Assembly: GCA_024399655.1 (NCBI GenBank)
Contig: JAKSNP010000004.1
Span: forward strand, 1-64,000
Source: Paludibacteraceae bacterium
GTDB lineage: Bacteria; Bacteroidota; Bacteroidia; Bacteroidales; Paludibacteraceae
Direction of reading: 5' to 3'
DNA length: 64,000 nt
The position numbers were made by a program, and so were the translations under genes. The first letter of the stretch is position 1; the number at the start of each line of letters is the position of its first letter. Positions 43,301-52,409 of this stretch are shown here, in pieces. Below the pieces are notes generated by a model. That model worked only from the letters and a program-made list of their open reading frames with translations, did not search any database and was not told the origin of the DNA.

Positions 43301-43548
43301 TGCGAGGTCATATGCTTAAGATGGTCAGTTGAGTTGAGGGCGTTTTCCATCACTTTGGTGACGTTGGTTTCCATTTCAGATGCCGAAGCGCCGGGATAGG
43401 TAGTCATAACCGTGATATACGGTGGATCCATCTCGGGGAATTGGTCAATAGGCAACTGGAGGAAACTATATATACCGATAATGATAACTGCCACGAAAAT
43501 AAGGGCTGTCGTTACCGGTTTTTCGATTGCTTTTTTATAGATTGCCAT
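40372..43548 (-). CDS. RND efflux pump inner-membrane transporter (AcrB/HAE1 type)
   Basis: The proton-driven pump of a tripartite efflux system that sends drugs or other amphiphilic compounds out of the cell. The 1058 residues start with a membrane helix (about 10-30), followed by a large periplasmic part, two bundles of six helices and the second periplasmic part. Typical segments are LPIDQFPEMDPPYITV, GMVVDDAIVVLENI (helix 4 proton-relay region with two Asp), and GIVVKNGIVLVDYINL in the second half. The substrate is unknown. It is the fourth gene of a five-gene operon. Confidence 0.95.
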   Translation of the reverse strand: MAIYKKAIEKPVTTALIFVAVIIIGIYSFLQLPIDQFPEMDPPYITVMTTYPGASASEMETNVTKVMENALNSTDHLKHMTSQSKDNISMVTLELEWGCNIDEAVNDIRSFVDMTKNNLPDNCGTPVIFKLSTSSMPICMYAFTADESYAGLDKLLNDEIVPQLNHIDGIGNISLSGSPDRYVYVDIDQEKLDAYGISLEQVGQVVSANNLNLSSGTVKMVKEQYQMQVRSEFIDSREIEDLMVAMAPGGQQVFIRDIATVRDTIKDLSLDEKTNGRECVRLIVAKQTGANTVQVCKDVKKELQLIQKQIPSDIKIEQIYESSENIQNSINSLEESVLYALLFVVLVVLFFLGRWRATFIIGITIPIALITAFAYLKLVDSSINIISLCSLTIAIGMVVDDAIVVLENISHHVERGEHPREAAIYATNEVWVSVIATTLVLVVVFVPLTMIKGQAGIMFHELGWIVTIVCCTSTLVAITLTPMLCSKLLKPRKVHVDEAGNLIDDDANRQNWYDRTVVRLLDKIDDAYAQSLGWCLRHKAITLTALFLFFVFSLLPIFMGKIGFDFMQQQDNGRLSVTVKLQRGTRIEETLKTAHMLEARFYELVPEIQVISTSAGSNDDASISAMFSSTMNNKISMTIRTNKKWERDRSIFEIAEVLRQEMARYPEIIDYQANISSGMGGQGASSVDVEVYGYDFASTSAMAEQIKALAKELPGARDVTISREDDRPEIKITVDKEKASRLGLTSATISSYLRNRVNGMNCGYLKEDGSEYDILVRLKEENRNSIEDIADLTIPTATGGRVKLSEVCSIGEYWAPPTIERKARQRIVTIKVYPYETSLGDLANAIDTQVMPKIDFPTGYSYRLAGTFETQQDTFGDMGLLMALIIILVYIVMASQFESFSKPGIIMFSIPFAISGVLIALWITGRSLDMIGALGVVLLAGIVVKNGIVLVDYINLMRERNHPLDEAIMMSGRSRIRPVLMTAFTTILGMVPMAVSSGEGAEMWQPLGIVVIGGLTVSTFLTLYIVPVLYGAITKEDEAEKLRKLREKFIFMDIKVKK

Positions 43549-43580
43549 AAGGGATTTTCTTTAAAAAGGAGCTATGTATA

Positions 43581-44615
43581 TTAATTGGCTTCAGCAGGTT
43601 CGTTCTCTTGATCGGAAATGATTTCGAGTTTGCAGCCGTCCACAAGGCGGTGTTGACCTTGATAAACATATTCTGCTCCGTCAACGATTTCTGGAGCTAT
43701 GATTTCAATATCTTCACCGAAGCGTTGTCCCAATTCTACGGGTACGCGTTTGGCTCGTCCGTCCACATATAGGAATACAAAACGATCGTCTGCACCTACC
43801 AGTTTTTCTACGCTTTGGTAAGGTACTGCAATTACATTGGCGTTGCCCAAACCGAGAGTGGAGGTTACATACATACCGGGGCGCAACAGACCTTCTTTAT
43901 TGGGAATTTGCACCTTGCATTGGAAAGTGTGGGTCGCAGCATCCACCGTGGGATAAACCACTTCGATGAAAGCTGGGAATTCGCGGTCTGGATAGATTTC
44001 GGATTTAAGGGTGAGCTTCATTCCTTCTTTCACCTGGGGTATGTAACTCTCCGGTACGGCGATAAGGGTCTTGAGTCGGTCAACCTCGGTGATGATTACT
44101 ATCGGCTGTCCTGCAAATAGTTCGCCGTCCTCGTAGTTCTTGGCCGAAATCACTCCGGTGAAAGGAGCTTTTACATAAGTGTGCGTTCCAAGGAAGTCGA
44201 GTTGTTCTTTGGCTTGGTCATAATTGAGCTTGAGTTGGTCGTATGCCTGTTGACTGACACTTCCGGTCTTGATAAGTGCATCCATACGTTGTTTCTCGAT
44301 TTCGAGGTTACTCATAGTCAATTTGGCTTGATTGTATTGGGTTTGGTCCATACGCACAAGGTCCTGACCTTTCAATTTGCGGTCACCCACTTCTACATAG
44401 ATGTGCTCGATCTTACCGGTAAGCGACGGTGCTATATTGACGGTTTGGTAACCCTGCAGGTTGCCTGATAAGGTCAGTTCGCGTTGGATGGTACGGCTCT
44501 GCAAGGTCATCGTGCGAACCGGTTCCACTTTCTCGGCAGTTTCGTTTTGAGCGGTTTCTTTGGCGCAACCGGCGCTTACAAGTGCCAGAGCGAGAATGAA
44601 TAATGTTTTTTTCAT
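43581..44615 (-). CDS. RND efflux membrane fusion protein (lipoprotein)
   Basis: This periplasmic adaptor links the RND pump to the TolC channel. The 344-residue protein has a lipoprotein signal (LVSAGC, about 12-17), barrel-sandwich halves around a coiled-coil hairpin (about 90-140: YNQAKLTMSNLEIEK and LIKTGSVSQQAYDQLKL), then lipoyl-like APFTGVISA, beta-barrel and membrane-proximal domains. Length and motifs are normal for the HlyD/AcrA family. It lies 4 bp downstream of the TolC gene and 32 bp upstream of the pump gene. Confidence 0.92.
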   Translation of the reverse strand: MKKTLFILALALVSAGCAKETAQNETAEKVEPVRTMTLQSRTIQRELTLSGNLQGYQTVNIAPSLTGKIEHIYVEVGDRKLKGQDLVRMDQTQYNQAKLTMSNLEIEKQRMDALIKTGSVSQQAYDQLKLNYDQAKEQLDFLGTHTYVKAPFTGVISAKNYEDGELFAGQPIVIITEVDRLKTLIAVPESYIPQVKEGMKLTLKSEIYPDREFPAFIEVVYPTVDAATHTFQCKVQIPNKEGLLRPGMYVTSTLGLGNANVIAVPYQSVEKLVGADDRFVFLYVDGRAKRVPVELGQRFGEDIEIIAPEIVDGAEYVYQGQHRLVDGCKLEIISDQENEPAEAN

Positions 44616-44619
44616 TGTA

Positions 44620-45912
44620 TCAATTATTTAAAAATTTCTCAAGTTCTACTTGTGCATTGATAAGTGACAATGCAGCATTGGTATACGACATCTCGGCGGA
44701 AATCAAGTCATTGGATGCCTGAGTGAGTTCCAACGACGAGGCTGCTCCCCATTCGTATTTGTTCGTCATTTTTTCGAAAATACGTTGGTTGACGGCTATG
44801 TTCTCCTGTTCGGTTATAAAGGTCTCGTAGGCGTTGGAGAGATTGAAACGAAGTTGGCGGAGTTGGATGTTGAGATTGTCTGCCGTTTCCGAGAAAGTGT
44901 TTTCTGCTTCTTGCAAGGCAATTTTCTTCTCCGTAATGGCGGCAGCGCGTTTCCCGCTTGACCATAAGGGAATCGATACGGTGGCTACCACGGTGTGGGG
45001 CGGTTGCATGTTGAAGGTGGCTTCGTCCGAGAAGTATTTCTTGGATGTGAACTGGTAAGCGGCGCTCAGGGTAGGCAGATAGGCCATACCGGCCAATATT
45101 ACATTTTTCTTGGCCAGGTCCACATTCTTCTCCAGCAACTGGTAGTTGTAATTGCGATTGATATCGAAATCCTGCATCAATACCTCACCTGCTTTGTCGG
45201 CTGAGAGTTGATTCTCAATCGGGTCAAGAAGAATAAGTTGAGTGTCGCCACCTACATCAAGCAATACGCGCAAAGCGTCATAGGAAAGACGCAAATTACG
45301 CTCATAACTACGTACGGTGTTGCGGAAACTGTTCACTTGCACCATGATTTTGTCAGCATCGGTCTGTTCGGCTGCGCCAACATCCACCATATTCTGTGTG
45401 TGTTGTGCCATCTGATTGAGGTTGACTAAGTCTGAATCCATCAGAGCCACCACTTCTTGCATCACGAGAATGCTGAGGTAACTTTGGATGACATTGGCTC
45501 TCAGATTGGCTTCAGATTGTTGGCGGGTAATGTCTTGCATCTCAATGGCAAGATTGTTCAACAAAGCGCCTACAATCAGTTGCCCGTTGATAGCTATGCT
45601 GGCGGATACAGAGTGTTGAATATACGGAGGCATGGCCATTTTCATACCGCTGAAATTCATCTCATAGCCGCACATGTTGGTGTATTGGGCGTTTCCGTCA
45701 GCTTGCGGCAACATCGATGCAATGGTTTGCCAACGTTGTGCGTGTGCTTTCTTCACTTCCAATGAAGCGTTTTGCAGACTTCTGTTCTGCTTGAATGCGT
45801 AATTGATGGCGTCGTCCAGCGTGATACTCATCTGTTGTGTGAACTCTTCATCTTGAGCCATCATCCAGGGGGTTGTTAGAAGAAGCAACCCGAAAATCAT
45901 CAGTTTTTTCAT
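44620..45912 (-). CDS. TolC-family outer-membrane efflux channel
   Basis: The outer-membrane exit duct of the tripartite pump. The 430-residue protein has a signal peptide (1 to about 19, before QDEEF) and long alternating helices, with two similar halves, each containing an A-x-QxA/N-type helical repeat (for example SLQNASLEVKKAHAQRW and QASNDLISAEMSYTN). It is the second gene of the operon, 33 bp downstream of the TetR-family regulator and 4 bp upstream of the adaptor. Confidence 0.9.
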   Translation of the reverse strand: MKKLMIFGLLLLTTPWMMAQDEEFTQQMSITLDDAINYAFKQNRSLQNASLEVKKAHAQRWQTIASMLPQADGNAQYTNMCGYEMNFSGMKMAMPPYIQHSVSASIAINGQLIVGALLNNLAIEMQDITRQQSEANLRANVIQSYLSILVMQEVVALMDSDLVNLNQMAQHTQNMVDVGAAEQTDADKIMVQVNSFRNTVRSYERNLRLSYDALRVLLDVGGDTQLILLDPIENQLSADKAGEVLMQDFDINRNYNYQLLEKNVDLAKKNVILAGMAYLPTLSAAYQFTSKKYFSDEATFNMQPPHTVVATVSIPLWSSGKRAAAITEKKIALQEAENTFSETADNLNIQLRQLRFNLSNAYETFITEQENIAVNQRIFEKMTNKYEWGAASSLELTQASNDLISAEMSYTNAALSLINAQVELEKFLNN

Positions 45913-45945
45913 ATCTTGTCTATTGTTTCAAAGTTCGTAATTGTT

Positions 45946-46554
45946 TTATTCTTTCATCCTTTGGATAAATTCAGCCTTGCCTTGTTCGGATACTATTCCG
46001 CGGAAGAAAATGTCAATGGCCAGTTTTGAATCCTGAATGATGCTGCTGCCGCTCTTGGGGTGCGACATTTTGTCAAGCATCACCTGATGTAGACCGGCTA
46101 TTACGCGTGCGGTCGCGTCTATATTAAGGTCTTTGCGGAAGAATCCTTCCTCAATACCTTGTCGCAAATATTGTGCCGCTAAAGTTCGGTTGACCATCTT
46201 TAACCGTTCCAAATGGGCTTGCAACTGTTGGGGGTAGTATTTCTGGAGATCATACACCAAGGCAGGAACTTGACGGACATCTTTCACGTTTTTTATAAGA
46301 GTGATGAAACCGTAAACCAGTTCAACGATGGTTTTGCCTTTGGTCTTTTTTATCAAATCTTCCTGCATCAACTCTTCCCGACGGCGGAGAAGCGCGTCTA
46401 TCAGCTGGTCTTTGGTTTCGAAATAAACATAAAAAGTTTTCTTCGACATGCCCAACTCGCGACATATATCGTCAATCGATACGGATCGGATACCGGCTAT
46501 GCGCATTTTTTCAGATGCCGTTTCAATAATGTTTATGCGTTGATTTTCAGACAT
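45946..46554 (-). CDS. TetR-family repressor of the efflux operon
   Basis: A 202-residue regulator with an N-terminal helix-turn-helix (about 8-50: IIETASEKMRIAGIRSV and DICRELGMSKKTFYVYFETKDQLI), the TetR signature, and a helical ligand-binding C-terminal domain. It is first in the operon TetR, TolC, adaptor, RND pump, PII-like protein and probably represses it from the promoter at 46594-46625, releasing it when a pumped compound binds. The operator is not identified. Confidence 0.9.
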   Translation of the reverse strand: MSENQRINIIETASEKMRIAGIRSVSIDDICRELGMSKKTFYVYFETKDQLIDALLRRREELMQEDLIKKTKGKTIVELVYGFITLIKNVKDVRQVPALVYDLQKYYPQQLQAHLERLKMVNRTLAAQYLRQGIEEGFFRKDLNIDATARVIAGLHQVMLDKMSHPKSGSSIIQDSKLAIDIFFRGIVSEQGKAEFIQRMKE

Positions 46555-46593
46555 TTAGTGTGGATTCGCTCCGTTTATGACGCAAATCGGCTG

Positions 46594-46625
46594 CAAAGGT
46601 ACTGCTTTTTTTTGATATGACCAAA
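46594..46625 (-). promoter_or_regulatory. Promoter of the efflux operon
   Basis: On the minus strand TTTG (46625-46622) and TACCTTTG (46601-46594) are 20 nt apart. The block 46593-46626 is identical over 34 bp to the tRNA-Asp promoter at 38758-38791. Confidence 0.85.
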
Positions 46626-46782
46626 TATTTTGGAAACTTTTTTCACTTTTTAAGTTTCCATGTGGTTGAAACTGTGTCCGCGTCAATTCGCATGGAGGGA
46701 AGAACTGATCTGCATTAATGCATAGATATTTGATGTGTTTCCTTTGGAAAATACGCCAAAATACGAAAAAAGATGTTTTTTA

Positions 46783-46814
46783 TTTGCTAATTCCAAGAAT
46801 TTGTTGTACCTTTG
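46783..46814 (+). promoter_or_regulatory. Consensus promoter of rsfS-ftsH
   Basis: TTTG (46783-46786) and TACCTTTG (46807-46814) with 20-nt spacing; ATG at 46834. Confidence 0.85.
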
Positions 46815-46833
46815 CACGTTAAATCGACTATTT

Positions 46834-47196
46834 ATGAAAGAACCTAGTACAAAACAACTCGTGGATGCTATCATTGAAGGCATCCGCAACAAAAAAGGAC
46901 AACGCATTATTGCTATCGACCTGCGCAAAATCCAGGAAGCTCCGGTTGAATATATGATTGTGGCTGAAGGCGGAAGCAGTACACAAGTGGCTGCCATTGC
47001 CAACGAAGTGGATGATTATGTGCGTTGCACATGGCATGTACATCCTCTCTGCATGGACGGCTTGGATAATGCCGAATGGGTAGCTATGGATTATGGCACG
47101 ATTTTTGTCCATATTATGCAACGCGCACCACGCGCTTATTATGATATTGAAAATCTTTGGGAAGATGGAAAACAAACCGAATATGCCGACGAATAG
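46834..47196 (+). CDS. rsfS: Ribosomal silencing factor RsfS
   Basis: RsfS binds ribosomal protein L14 (uL14) and keeps the subunits apart when nutrients are short. The start at ATG 46834 gives 120 aa, the normal size; the frame runs back to 46735 but into the promoter. The family features are the N-terminal KQLVDAIIEGIRNKKGQRI, YMIVAEGGSSTQV, and MDYGTIFVHIMQRAPRAYYDIENLW (split as MDYGTIFVHIM and RAYYDIENLW). The downstream ftsH starts inside its last codons, so the two are translationally linked. Confidence 0.93.
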   Translation: MKEPSTKQLVDAIIEGIRNKKGQRIIAIDLRKIQEAPVEYMIVAEGGSSTQVAAIANEVDDYVRCTWHVHPLCMDGLDNAEWVAMDYGTIFVHIMQRAPRAYYDIENLWEDGKQTEYADE

Positions 47197-49291
47197 TCAG
47201 AACGGCAAAGGACCTGACAAGCAACCTCCACGCAAAAAATGGGGCTGGCTTTACTATGTGATTTTAATGATTCTCATCGGTATTCTGCTGTATCCTAATG
47301 GGAGAGCCGAAAGCCTGATGCAGAAAGAATTGAGCTACACCAAGTTCCTTACTTATATCGACAAGGATATGGTGAGCCAGTTGGTCGTCTTCGACAACAA
47401 CAAAGCTACTGCTACAGTACGGCCCGAAAACTATGTTATGGTCTTCGGAAGCAACGAAACAGGAGAAAAAGTGAAGGGCGAACTCTCTACTCAGATTCCC
47501 GGACAGCAATCCCTGGCTGACTATATGCAGGAAGTTAATGCCGAAAGGATAACACAAGGCAAGCAGCCTATCGATGTCACCTACCGCAAAAGCAAACAGA
47601 TGTGGTATTATATCCTCATCAATGTCGTTCCATGGATCTTGTTGATCGGTTTCTTTGTTTGGATGAACCGAGGAATCGGTAGTGCGATGGGAGGTGGAAT
47701 GTTTGGCGTAGGTAAAGCTAAAGCGCAAATCTTTGATAAAGATAAGAAAGATAAAGTCACTTTCAAGGATGTGGCTGGCTTACAAGGTGCAAAAGAGGAA
47801 GTTCAGGAAATTGTGGCTTTCCTCAAAAATCCGAAAAAATATACCGAATTGGGAGGTAAAATTCCCAAGGGGGCATTGCTCGTAGGCCCTCCCGGAACGG
47901 GTAAAACTTTGCTCGCCAAAGCCGTCGCTGGAGAAGCTGATGTGCCTTTCTTCAGCATGTCTGGGTCTGATTTCGTGGAAATGTTTGTCGGTGTAGGTGC
48001 CAGCCGCGTGCGTGACCTTTTCCGCCAGGCCAAGGAGAAAGCACCTAGTATTATTTTTATCGACGAAATTGATGCCGTTGGTCGAGCCCGTGGCAAAAAC
48101 ATGATGACGGGAGGTAACGACGAACGTGAATCAACCCTCAATCAATTGCTTACCGAAATGGACGGATTCGGCACCAATAGCGGTGTCATCATCTTGGCGG
48201 CAACCAACCGTGCAGATGTTCTTGATAGTGCATTGCTGCGTGCCGGACGTTTCGACAGACAGATTCATGTGGAATTACCTGACCTTACCGAGCGTAAAGA
48301 AATATTTGGTGTTCATATGAAACCGCTCAAAATGGACAAAACCGTTGATGTGGATTTCTTGGCTAAACAGACACCCGGTTTCTCTGGCGCAGATATCGCC
48401 AATGTGTGCAACGAAGCCGCGTTGATCGCTGCCCGTAAATCTCGAAAAGCTATCGGAAAACAGGACTTCATGGATGCTGTTGACCGTATTATCGGTGGTT
48501 TGGAACGCAAAAATAAAATCATGACGGCTGAAGAGAAGAAAAGTATCGCTTTCCACGAAGCCGGACATGCTACCATTTCTTGGCTACTGCAATACGCCAA
48601 TCCGCTCGTGAAAGTCACGATTGTTCCTCGCGGTCAGGCTTTGGGGGCTGCCTGGTATCTTCCCGAAGAGCGTACGTTGACCAACAAAGCCCATCTTTTG
48701 GACGAGATGTGTTCGCTGCTCGGAGGACGGGCTGCTGAAGAAGTATTCCTCAACCAGACATCTACCGGTGCACTCAACGACTTGGAACGGGCTACTAAAC
48801 AAGCTTATGCCATGGTCGCCTATTATGGCATGTCGGAGAAATTGAAAAACCTCAGTTTCTATGATTCCATGGGACAGAACTACGGCTTTGTCAAACCCTA
48901 TTCCGATGAAACCGCTGACTTGATTGACAAGGAGGCTCACGCTTTGATTATCGAGCAGATGGCTCGTGCCAAAGAAATACTTGCGGCTCATAAAGAGGAA
49001 CATAACGCTTTGGCCGATTTGCTCATCGAGAAAGAGGTGATTACCTCCGAAGATGTGGAACATATCCTCGGGCCGCGCCCATGGAAAAGCCGTGGCGACG
49101 AAATCATGGAAGCCAATGAACAGAAAGATAATACACAGATTATCGACCTGGACGAGCAGTCGGTTTCTACTACTGCTTCCGTTCCTGCTGATACCGAATT
49201 TGTTCCTGTTGAAGACGATTCCAAGCCTGCTGAAACACAACAGCCTGCTGAACACCCGGAAACGGCCGATCCTTTAAATCAGAAAGACTAG
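47165..49291 (+). CDS. ftsH: ATP-dependent zinc metalloprotease FtsH
   Basis: A membrane-bound AAA+ protease that removes damaged or regulatory membrane and cytoplasmic proteins. The start at ATG 47165 (708 aa), with GGGAAG ahead of it, overlaps rsfS by 32 bp. A helix at about 24-40, a periplasmic domain and a second helix (about 155-173) anchor it. Walker A GPPGTGKT (about 241-248), Walker [12 protein letters not shown] (about 298-308), the second region of homology and the zinc site HEAGH (about 463-467) are complete. The long acidic and Pro/Ser/Thr-rich tail is typical of Bacteroidota FtsH. Confidence 0.95.
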   Translation: MENKPNMPTNSQNGKGPDKQPPRKKWGWLYYVILMILIGILLYPNGRAESLMQKELSYTKFLTYIDKDMVSQLVVFDNNKATATVRPENYVMVFGSNETGEKVKGELSTQIPGQQSLADYMQEVNAERITQGKQPIDVTYRKSKQMWYYILINVVPWILLIGFFVWMNRGIGSAMGGGMFGVGKAKAQIFDKDKKDKVTFKDVAGLQGAKEEVQEIVAFLKNPKKYTELGGKIPKGALLVGPPGTGKTLLAKAVAGEADVPFFSMSGSDFVEMFVGVGASRVRDLFRQAKEKAPSIIFIDEIDAVGRARGKNMMTGGNDERESTLNQLLTEMDGFGTNSGVIILAATNRADVLDSALLRAGRFDRQIHVELPDLTERKEIFGVHMKPLKMDKTVDVDFLAKQTPGFSGADIANVCNEAALIAARKSRKAIGKQDFMDAVDRIIGGLERKNKIMTAEEKKSIAFHEAGHATISWLLQYANPLVKVTIVPRGQALGAAWYLPEERTLTNKAHLLDEMCSLLGGRAAEEVFLNQTSTGALNDLERATKQAYAMVAYYGMSEKLKNLSFYDSMGQNYGFVKPYSDETADLIDKEAHALIIEQMARAKEILAAHKEEHNALADLLIEKEVITSEDVEHILGPRPWKSRGDEIMEANEQKDNTQIIDLDEQSVSTTASVPADTEFVPVEDDSKPAETQQPAEHPETADPLNQKD

Positions 49292-49320
49292 GATTTTGCT
49301 CGAGGTGCGGCCGATACTCT

Positions 49321-49346
49321 ACCGACACGCTCCGCTCGGTTTTTTC
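49321..49346 (+). terminator. Rho-independent terminator after ftsH
   Basis: ACCGA (49321-49325) pairs with TCGGT (49336-49340), followed by a T-run. Confidence 0.6.
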
Positions 49347-49380
49347 AGACTTGTTTTGTCTTGAATGAATAGAAAGAGCC

Positions 49381-49444
49381 GTATAGGATGCGTATAGGAT
49401 CCGTATAGGAAGAGCGAAGGAAGAGCGAAGCGTCAGGCTTCGCT
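49381..49444. repeat. Tandem repeats of 11-bp period and hairpin
   Basis: GTATAGGA recurs at 49381, 49392 and 49403 (period 11), followed by GGAAGAGCGAAG at 49408 and 49419 (period 11). AGCGAAGC (49424-49431) is then inverted at 49437-49444. It lies between the ftsH terminator and the peptidase gene. Function unknown. Confidence 0.7.
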
Positions 49445-49496
49445 TGCAGATGGATAAATCATAAATAATTGATATTAATAACTAATTGTTTTATAT

Positions 49497-52316
49497 ATGA
49501 AAAAACTATTGTTTAGTGTTGCCCTTTTGGCAACGACACTGTTTGCCGGAGCACAACAGTTTGCTCCCCTGCCGGTTGACTCTGCTGTACGTATCGGTCA
49601 TCTGGATAATGGATTGACTTATTATATTCGTCACAACGAAATGCCCAAACAACGCTGCGAATTCCATATCGCCCAGGCTGTGGGTGCTATCTTGGAGGAA
49701 GACCATCAAAACGGGCTCGCTCACTTCCTCGAGCACATGGCTTTCAATGGTACCGAGCATTTCCCCGGTAAAGGAATTATCGAATACTTCGAGTCCATCG
49801 GTGTCAATTTCGGTGGCAACATCAATGCTTACACCTCACTTGACCAAACCGTTTATCGCTTGAGCGATGTCCCCACTTATCGTGAGGGTATCATCGACTC
49901 GGCTCTCCTCGTTATGCACGATTGGGCTTGCGGACTTAGTCTGCTCGGTGAAGAAATCGATGCTGAACGTGGTGTTATTCGTGAAGAATGGCGCACCGGT
50001 GCCAATGCCAGCCGCCGTATGTGGAAAGAAGGTAACCGCCAAATGTATCCCGGTAGCCAATACGCTAAACGAGATGTCATTGGAGATACGGCCGTTATCA
50101 ATAATTTCGCTTACCAGGCTCTCCGTGATTATTACCACAAATGGTATGGTCCCGACAATCAGGCTATTATCGTCGTTGGCGATATCGATGTAGATGCTAT
50201 CGAAGCCAAAATCAAAAACCTCTGGAAAGATGTTCCTGCTCGTCAGAACCGTGGCGAACGCCCCATCTACGGGATTCCCGATAACGAGGAACCGATTTAT
50301 GCTTTGGTAAAAGACCGTGAGGCACAAAGTTCCACCATTCGTATCATGTACAAGCACGACGTCCTTCCCGAGCAGGTGAAAGGTACTACGGCTGCCTATC
50401 TGTTGGATTTGCTGGATAATATTATCTACTATGCTGTTTCCGAGCGTTTCCAGGATCTCGCTCTTGATTCCAATTCACCAATGCGTGGTGGTGCTGCTAT
50501 GTATAGCAATATCGTCAAGAGCAAAAACGCTTTCATCGGTGTCGTTGCTCCTAAAGAGGGTCAAGAGAAAGCTGCTTACCAACTGCTTCTCCTCCAACTT
50601 GAAAAACTCCGTCGCTATGGCATCACCACAGCCGAAATGGAACGCGCCAAGAATGAAATACTCTCTTCTTATGAGAATTCCTACAACGAGCGTGCTTCTC
50701 GTCGCAACCGCGGTTTGGCAGAACAATGCATCAACCACTTCTTGGATGCTTCCCCCCTTACCGCTATCGAATGGGATTACAGCCAAATAGGTGATGCTAT
50801 GAATATGATTGGTGCTGACCTCATCAACCAACGTGTTCAATCTTATTTCACCGACAACAACATCATCCTTTGCTTCCTCACTCCCGATAAAGATAATATA
50901 GATGTACCCGCGCGCGAGGAAGCGATTGCTATGCTCAAAGACGTTCGCAATGCCGAAATCGAAGCTCCCGCTGAAGAGAATGTTAATCGTCCACTTGTCA
51001 AGAAAGCTCCCAAAAAAGGCAAAATCAAAAAAGTGAAACGTAACGACCAACTCGGTTCTACCGAGTGGATTCTTTCCAATGGAATTCATGTAATCATCCG
51101 TCCTACTGAATTCAAACAGGATGAAATCAATATGTCGGCTTATTCACAAGGCGGTACTTCTCTCATTGCCAATGTGGATGATCTGCCTTCTGCTGATTTG
51201 GCTACTACGATTGTCGACTATATGGGATACGGCGAATTCAAATCTACTGAACTGGCCAAAGCGCTTTCGGGTAAACAATGTGGTGCAAATTTCGCTATCA
51301 ATACCTATAGCGAAAATGTTTCCGGTTCCTCCACCGTCAAAGATTTCGAGACGATGCTGCAACTTACCTACCTCGGATTTACCGCTCCACGTCGCGATGA
51401 AGATGCGTTCAATACATTGATGAATCTCCTCCGTCAATCGATTGCCAACCGTGAAATGAATCACAAAGGCATCTGGCGTGATAGCATCAATCTGATGGCT
51501 TCCAACTATTCGCCCCGCGCCTTGATCACCGATGCTGCATACTTGGATAAGGTTAATTTGGACAAGGCCCTTTCTATCTACAAAACTCGTTTCGCCAATC
51601 CTGCTGACTTTACCTTCGTATTCGTAGGTAATATCAATCCCAATGACCCCAATATGCAGGAACTTATCTGCAAATGGTTGGGCGGTTTGAAAACCAAAAA
51701 GAATAAACACGAATCATTCAAGGATCTCAACATCCGTGTCGCTCAGGGAAAGCAGAAAAACTATTTCACGCGCGATATGCAAATACATACGGCAAGCAAC
51801 CGTATCCAATATACTTCCTACGACATTCCTTATACCATCGACAACGATGTTAATATGGAAATGATTGGCCGCATCCTCTCTACGCGCTATCTTGAATCCA
51901 TCCGTGAGCGTGAAGGTGGTTCCTATGGAGTTGGTTGCGGTGGTTACATGAATCGTCTCCCCGTTCCCGCTGCCATTCTGGTTATGCAATTCGATACCGA
52001 TCCTCTCAAACAGGAACGTCTTATGGAAATCATCCACGAAGAAGTGATGACAATCATTAACGACGGTCCTTTGGCTTCCGACCTCCAGAAAGAGAAAGAA
52101 TCCATGCTCAAAGACCTGGAAGAAGACCTTGAAACCAACAGCTGGTGGATGAGCACGATCACTCGCTACTATCGTTACAACGAAAATATGCTTCAGGACT
52201 ACAAAAAGGCTGTCGAGAATATTTCCGCTCAAAGTGTTCAGGCTCTGCTCAAGAAATTGGTTGCAGCTGGCAATGTGTTTGAGGTAGTTATGTTCCCCGA
52301 AACTTCAGCCGAATAA
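49497..52316 (+). CDS. M16-family zinc peptidase (PqqL/insulinase type), exported
   Basis: A 939-residue protein with an N-terminal signal peptide (1 to about 19, before QQFAPLP). The inverted zinc-binding motif HFLEH (about 75-79) is preceded by LA and followed by MAFNGTEHFPG, with the distal Glu in RGVIREE (about 155-160). It has two M16 halves plus inactive C-terminal repeats. It probably degrades peptides in the periplasm or at the surface, in keeping with a peptide-using lifestyle. It is monocistronic and terminated at 52372. Confidence 0.92.
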   Translation: MKKLLFSVALLATTLFAGAQQFAPLPVDSAVRIGHLDNGLTYYIRHNEMPKQRCEFHIAQAVGAILEEDHQNGLAHFLEHMAFNGTEHFPGKGIIEYFESIGVNFGGNINAYTSLDQTVYRLSDVPTYREGIIDSALLVMHDWACGLSLLGEEIDAERGVIREEWRTGANASRRMWKEGNRQMYPGSQYAKRDVIGDTAVINNFAYQALRDYYHKWYGPDNQAIIVVGDIDVDAIEAKIKNLWKDVPARQNRGERPIYGIPDNEEPIYALVKDREAQSSTIRIMYKHDVLPEQVKGTTAAYLLDLLDNIIYYAVSERFQDLALDSNSPMRGGAAMYSNIVKSKNAFIGVVAPKEGQEKAAYQLLLLQLEKLRRYGITTAEMERAKNEILSSYENSYNERASRRNRGLAEQCINHFLDASPLTAIEWDYSQIGDAMNMIGADLINQRVQSYFTDNNIILCFLTPDKDNIDVPAREEAIAMLKDVRNAEIEAPAEENVNRPLVKKAPKKGKIKKVKRNDQLGSTEWILSNGIHVIIRPTEFKQDEINMSAYSQGGTSLIANVDDLPSADLATTIVDYMGYGEFKSTELAKALSGKQCGANFAINTYSENVSGSSTVKDFETMLQLTYLGFTAPRRDEDAFNTLMNLLRQSIANREMNHKGIWRDSINLMASNYSPRALITDAAYLDKVNLDKALSIYKTRFANPADFTFVFVGNINPNDPNMQELICKWLGGLKTKKNKHESFKDLNIRVAQGKQKNYFTRDMQIHTASNRIQYTSYDIPYTIDNDVNMEMIGRILSTRYLESIREREGGSYGVGCGGYMNRLPVPAAILVMQFDTDPLKQERLMEIIHEEVMTIINDGPLASDLQKEKESMLKDLEEDLETNSWWMSTITRYYRYNENMLQDYKKAVENISAQSVQALLKKLVAAGNVFEVVMFPETSAE

Positions 52317-52371
52317 TCATATTCCTGCTATTCTGGTACGCTATTCCTGTATAGTATCAGATTCTAAAAAA

Positions 52372-52409
52372 ATCAGGACTCTGTCTGGTTGGATAGAGTC
52401 CTGATTTAT
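52372..52409 (+). terminator. Rho-independent terminator after the M16 peptidase
   Basis: ATCAGGACTCT (52372-52382) pairs perfectly with AGAGTCCTGAT (52395-52405), followed by a short T-rich end. Confidence 0.8.
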
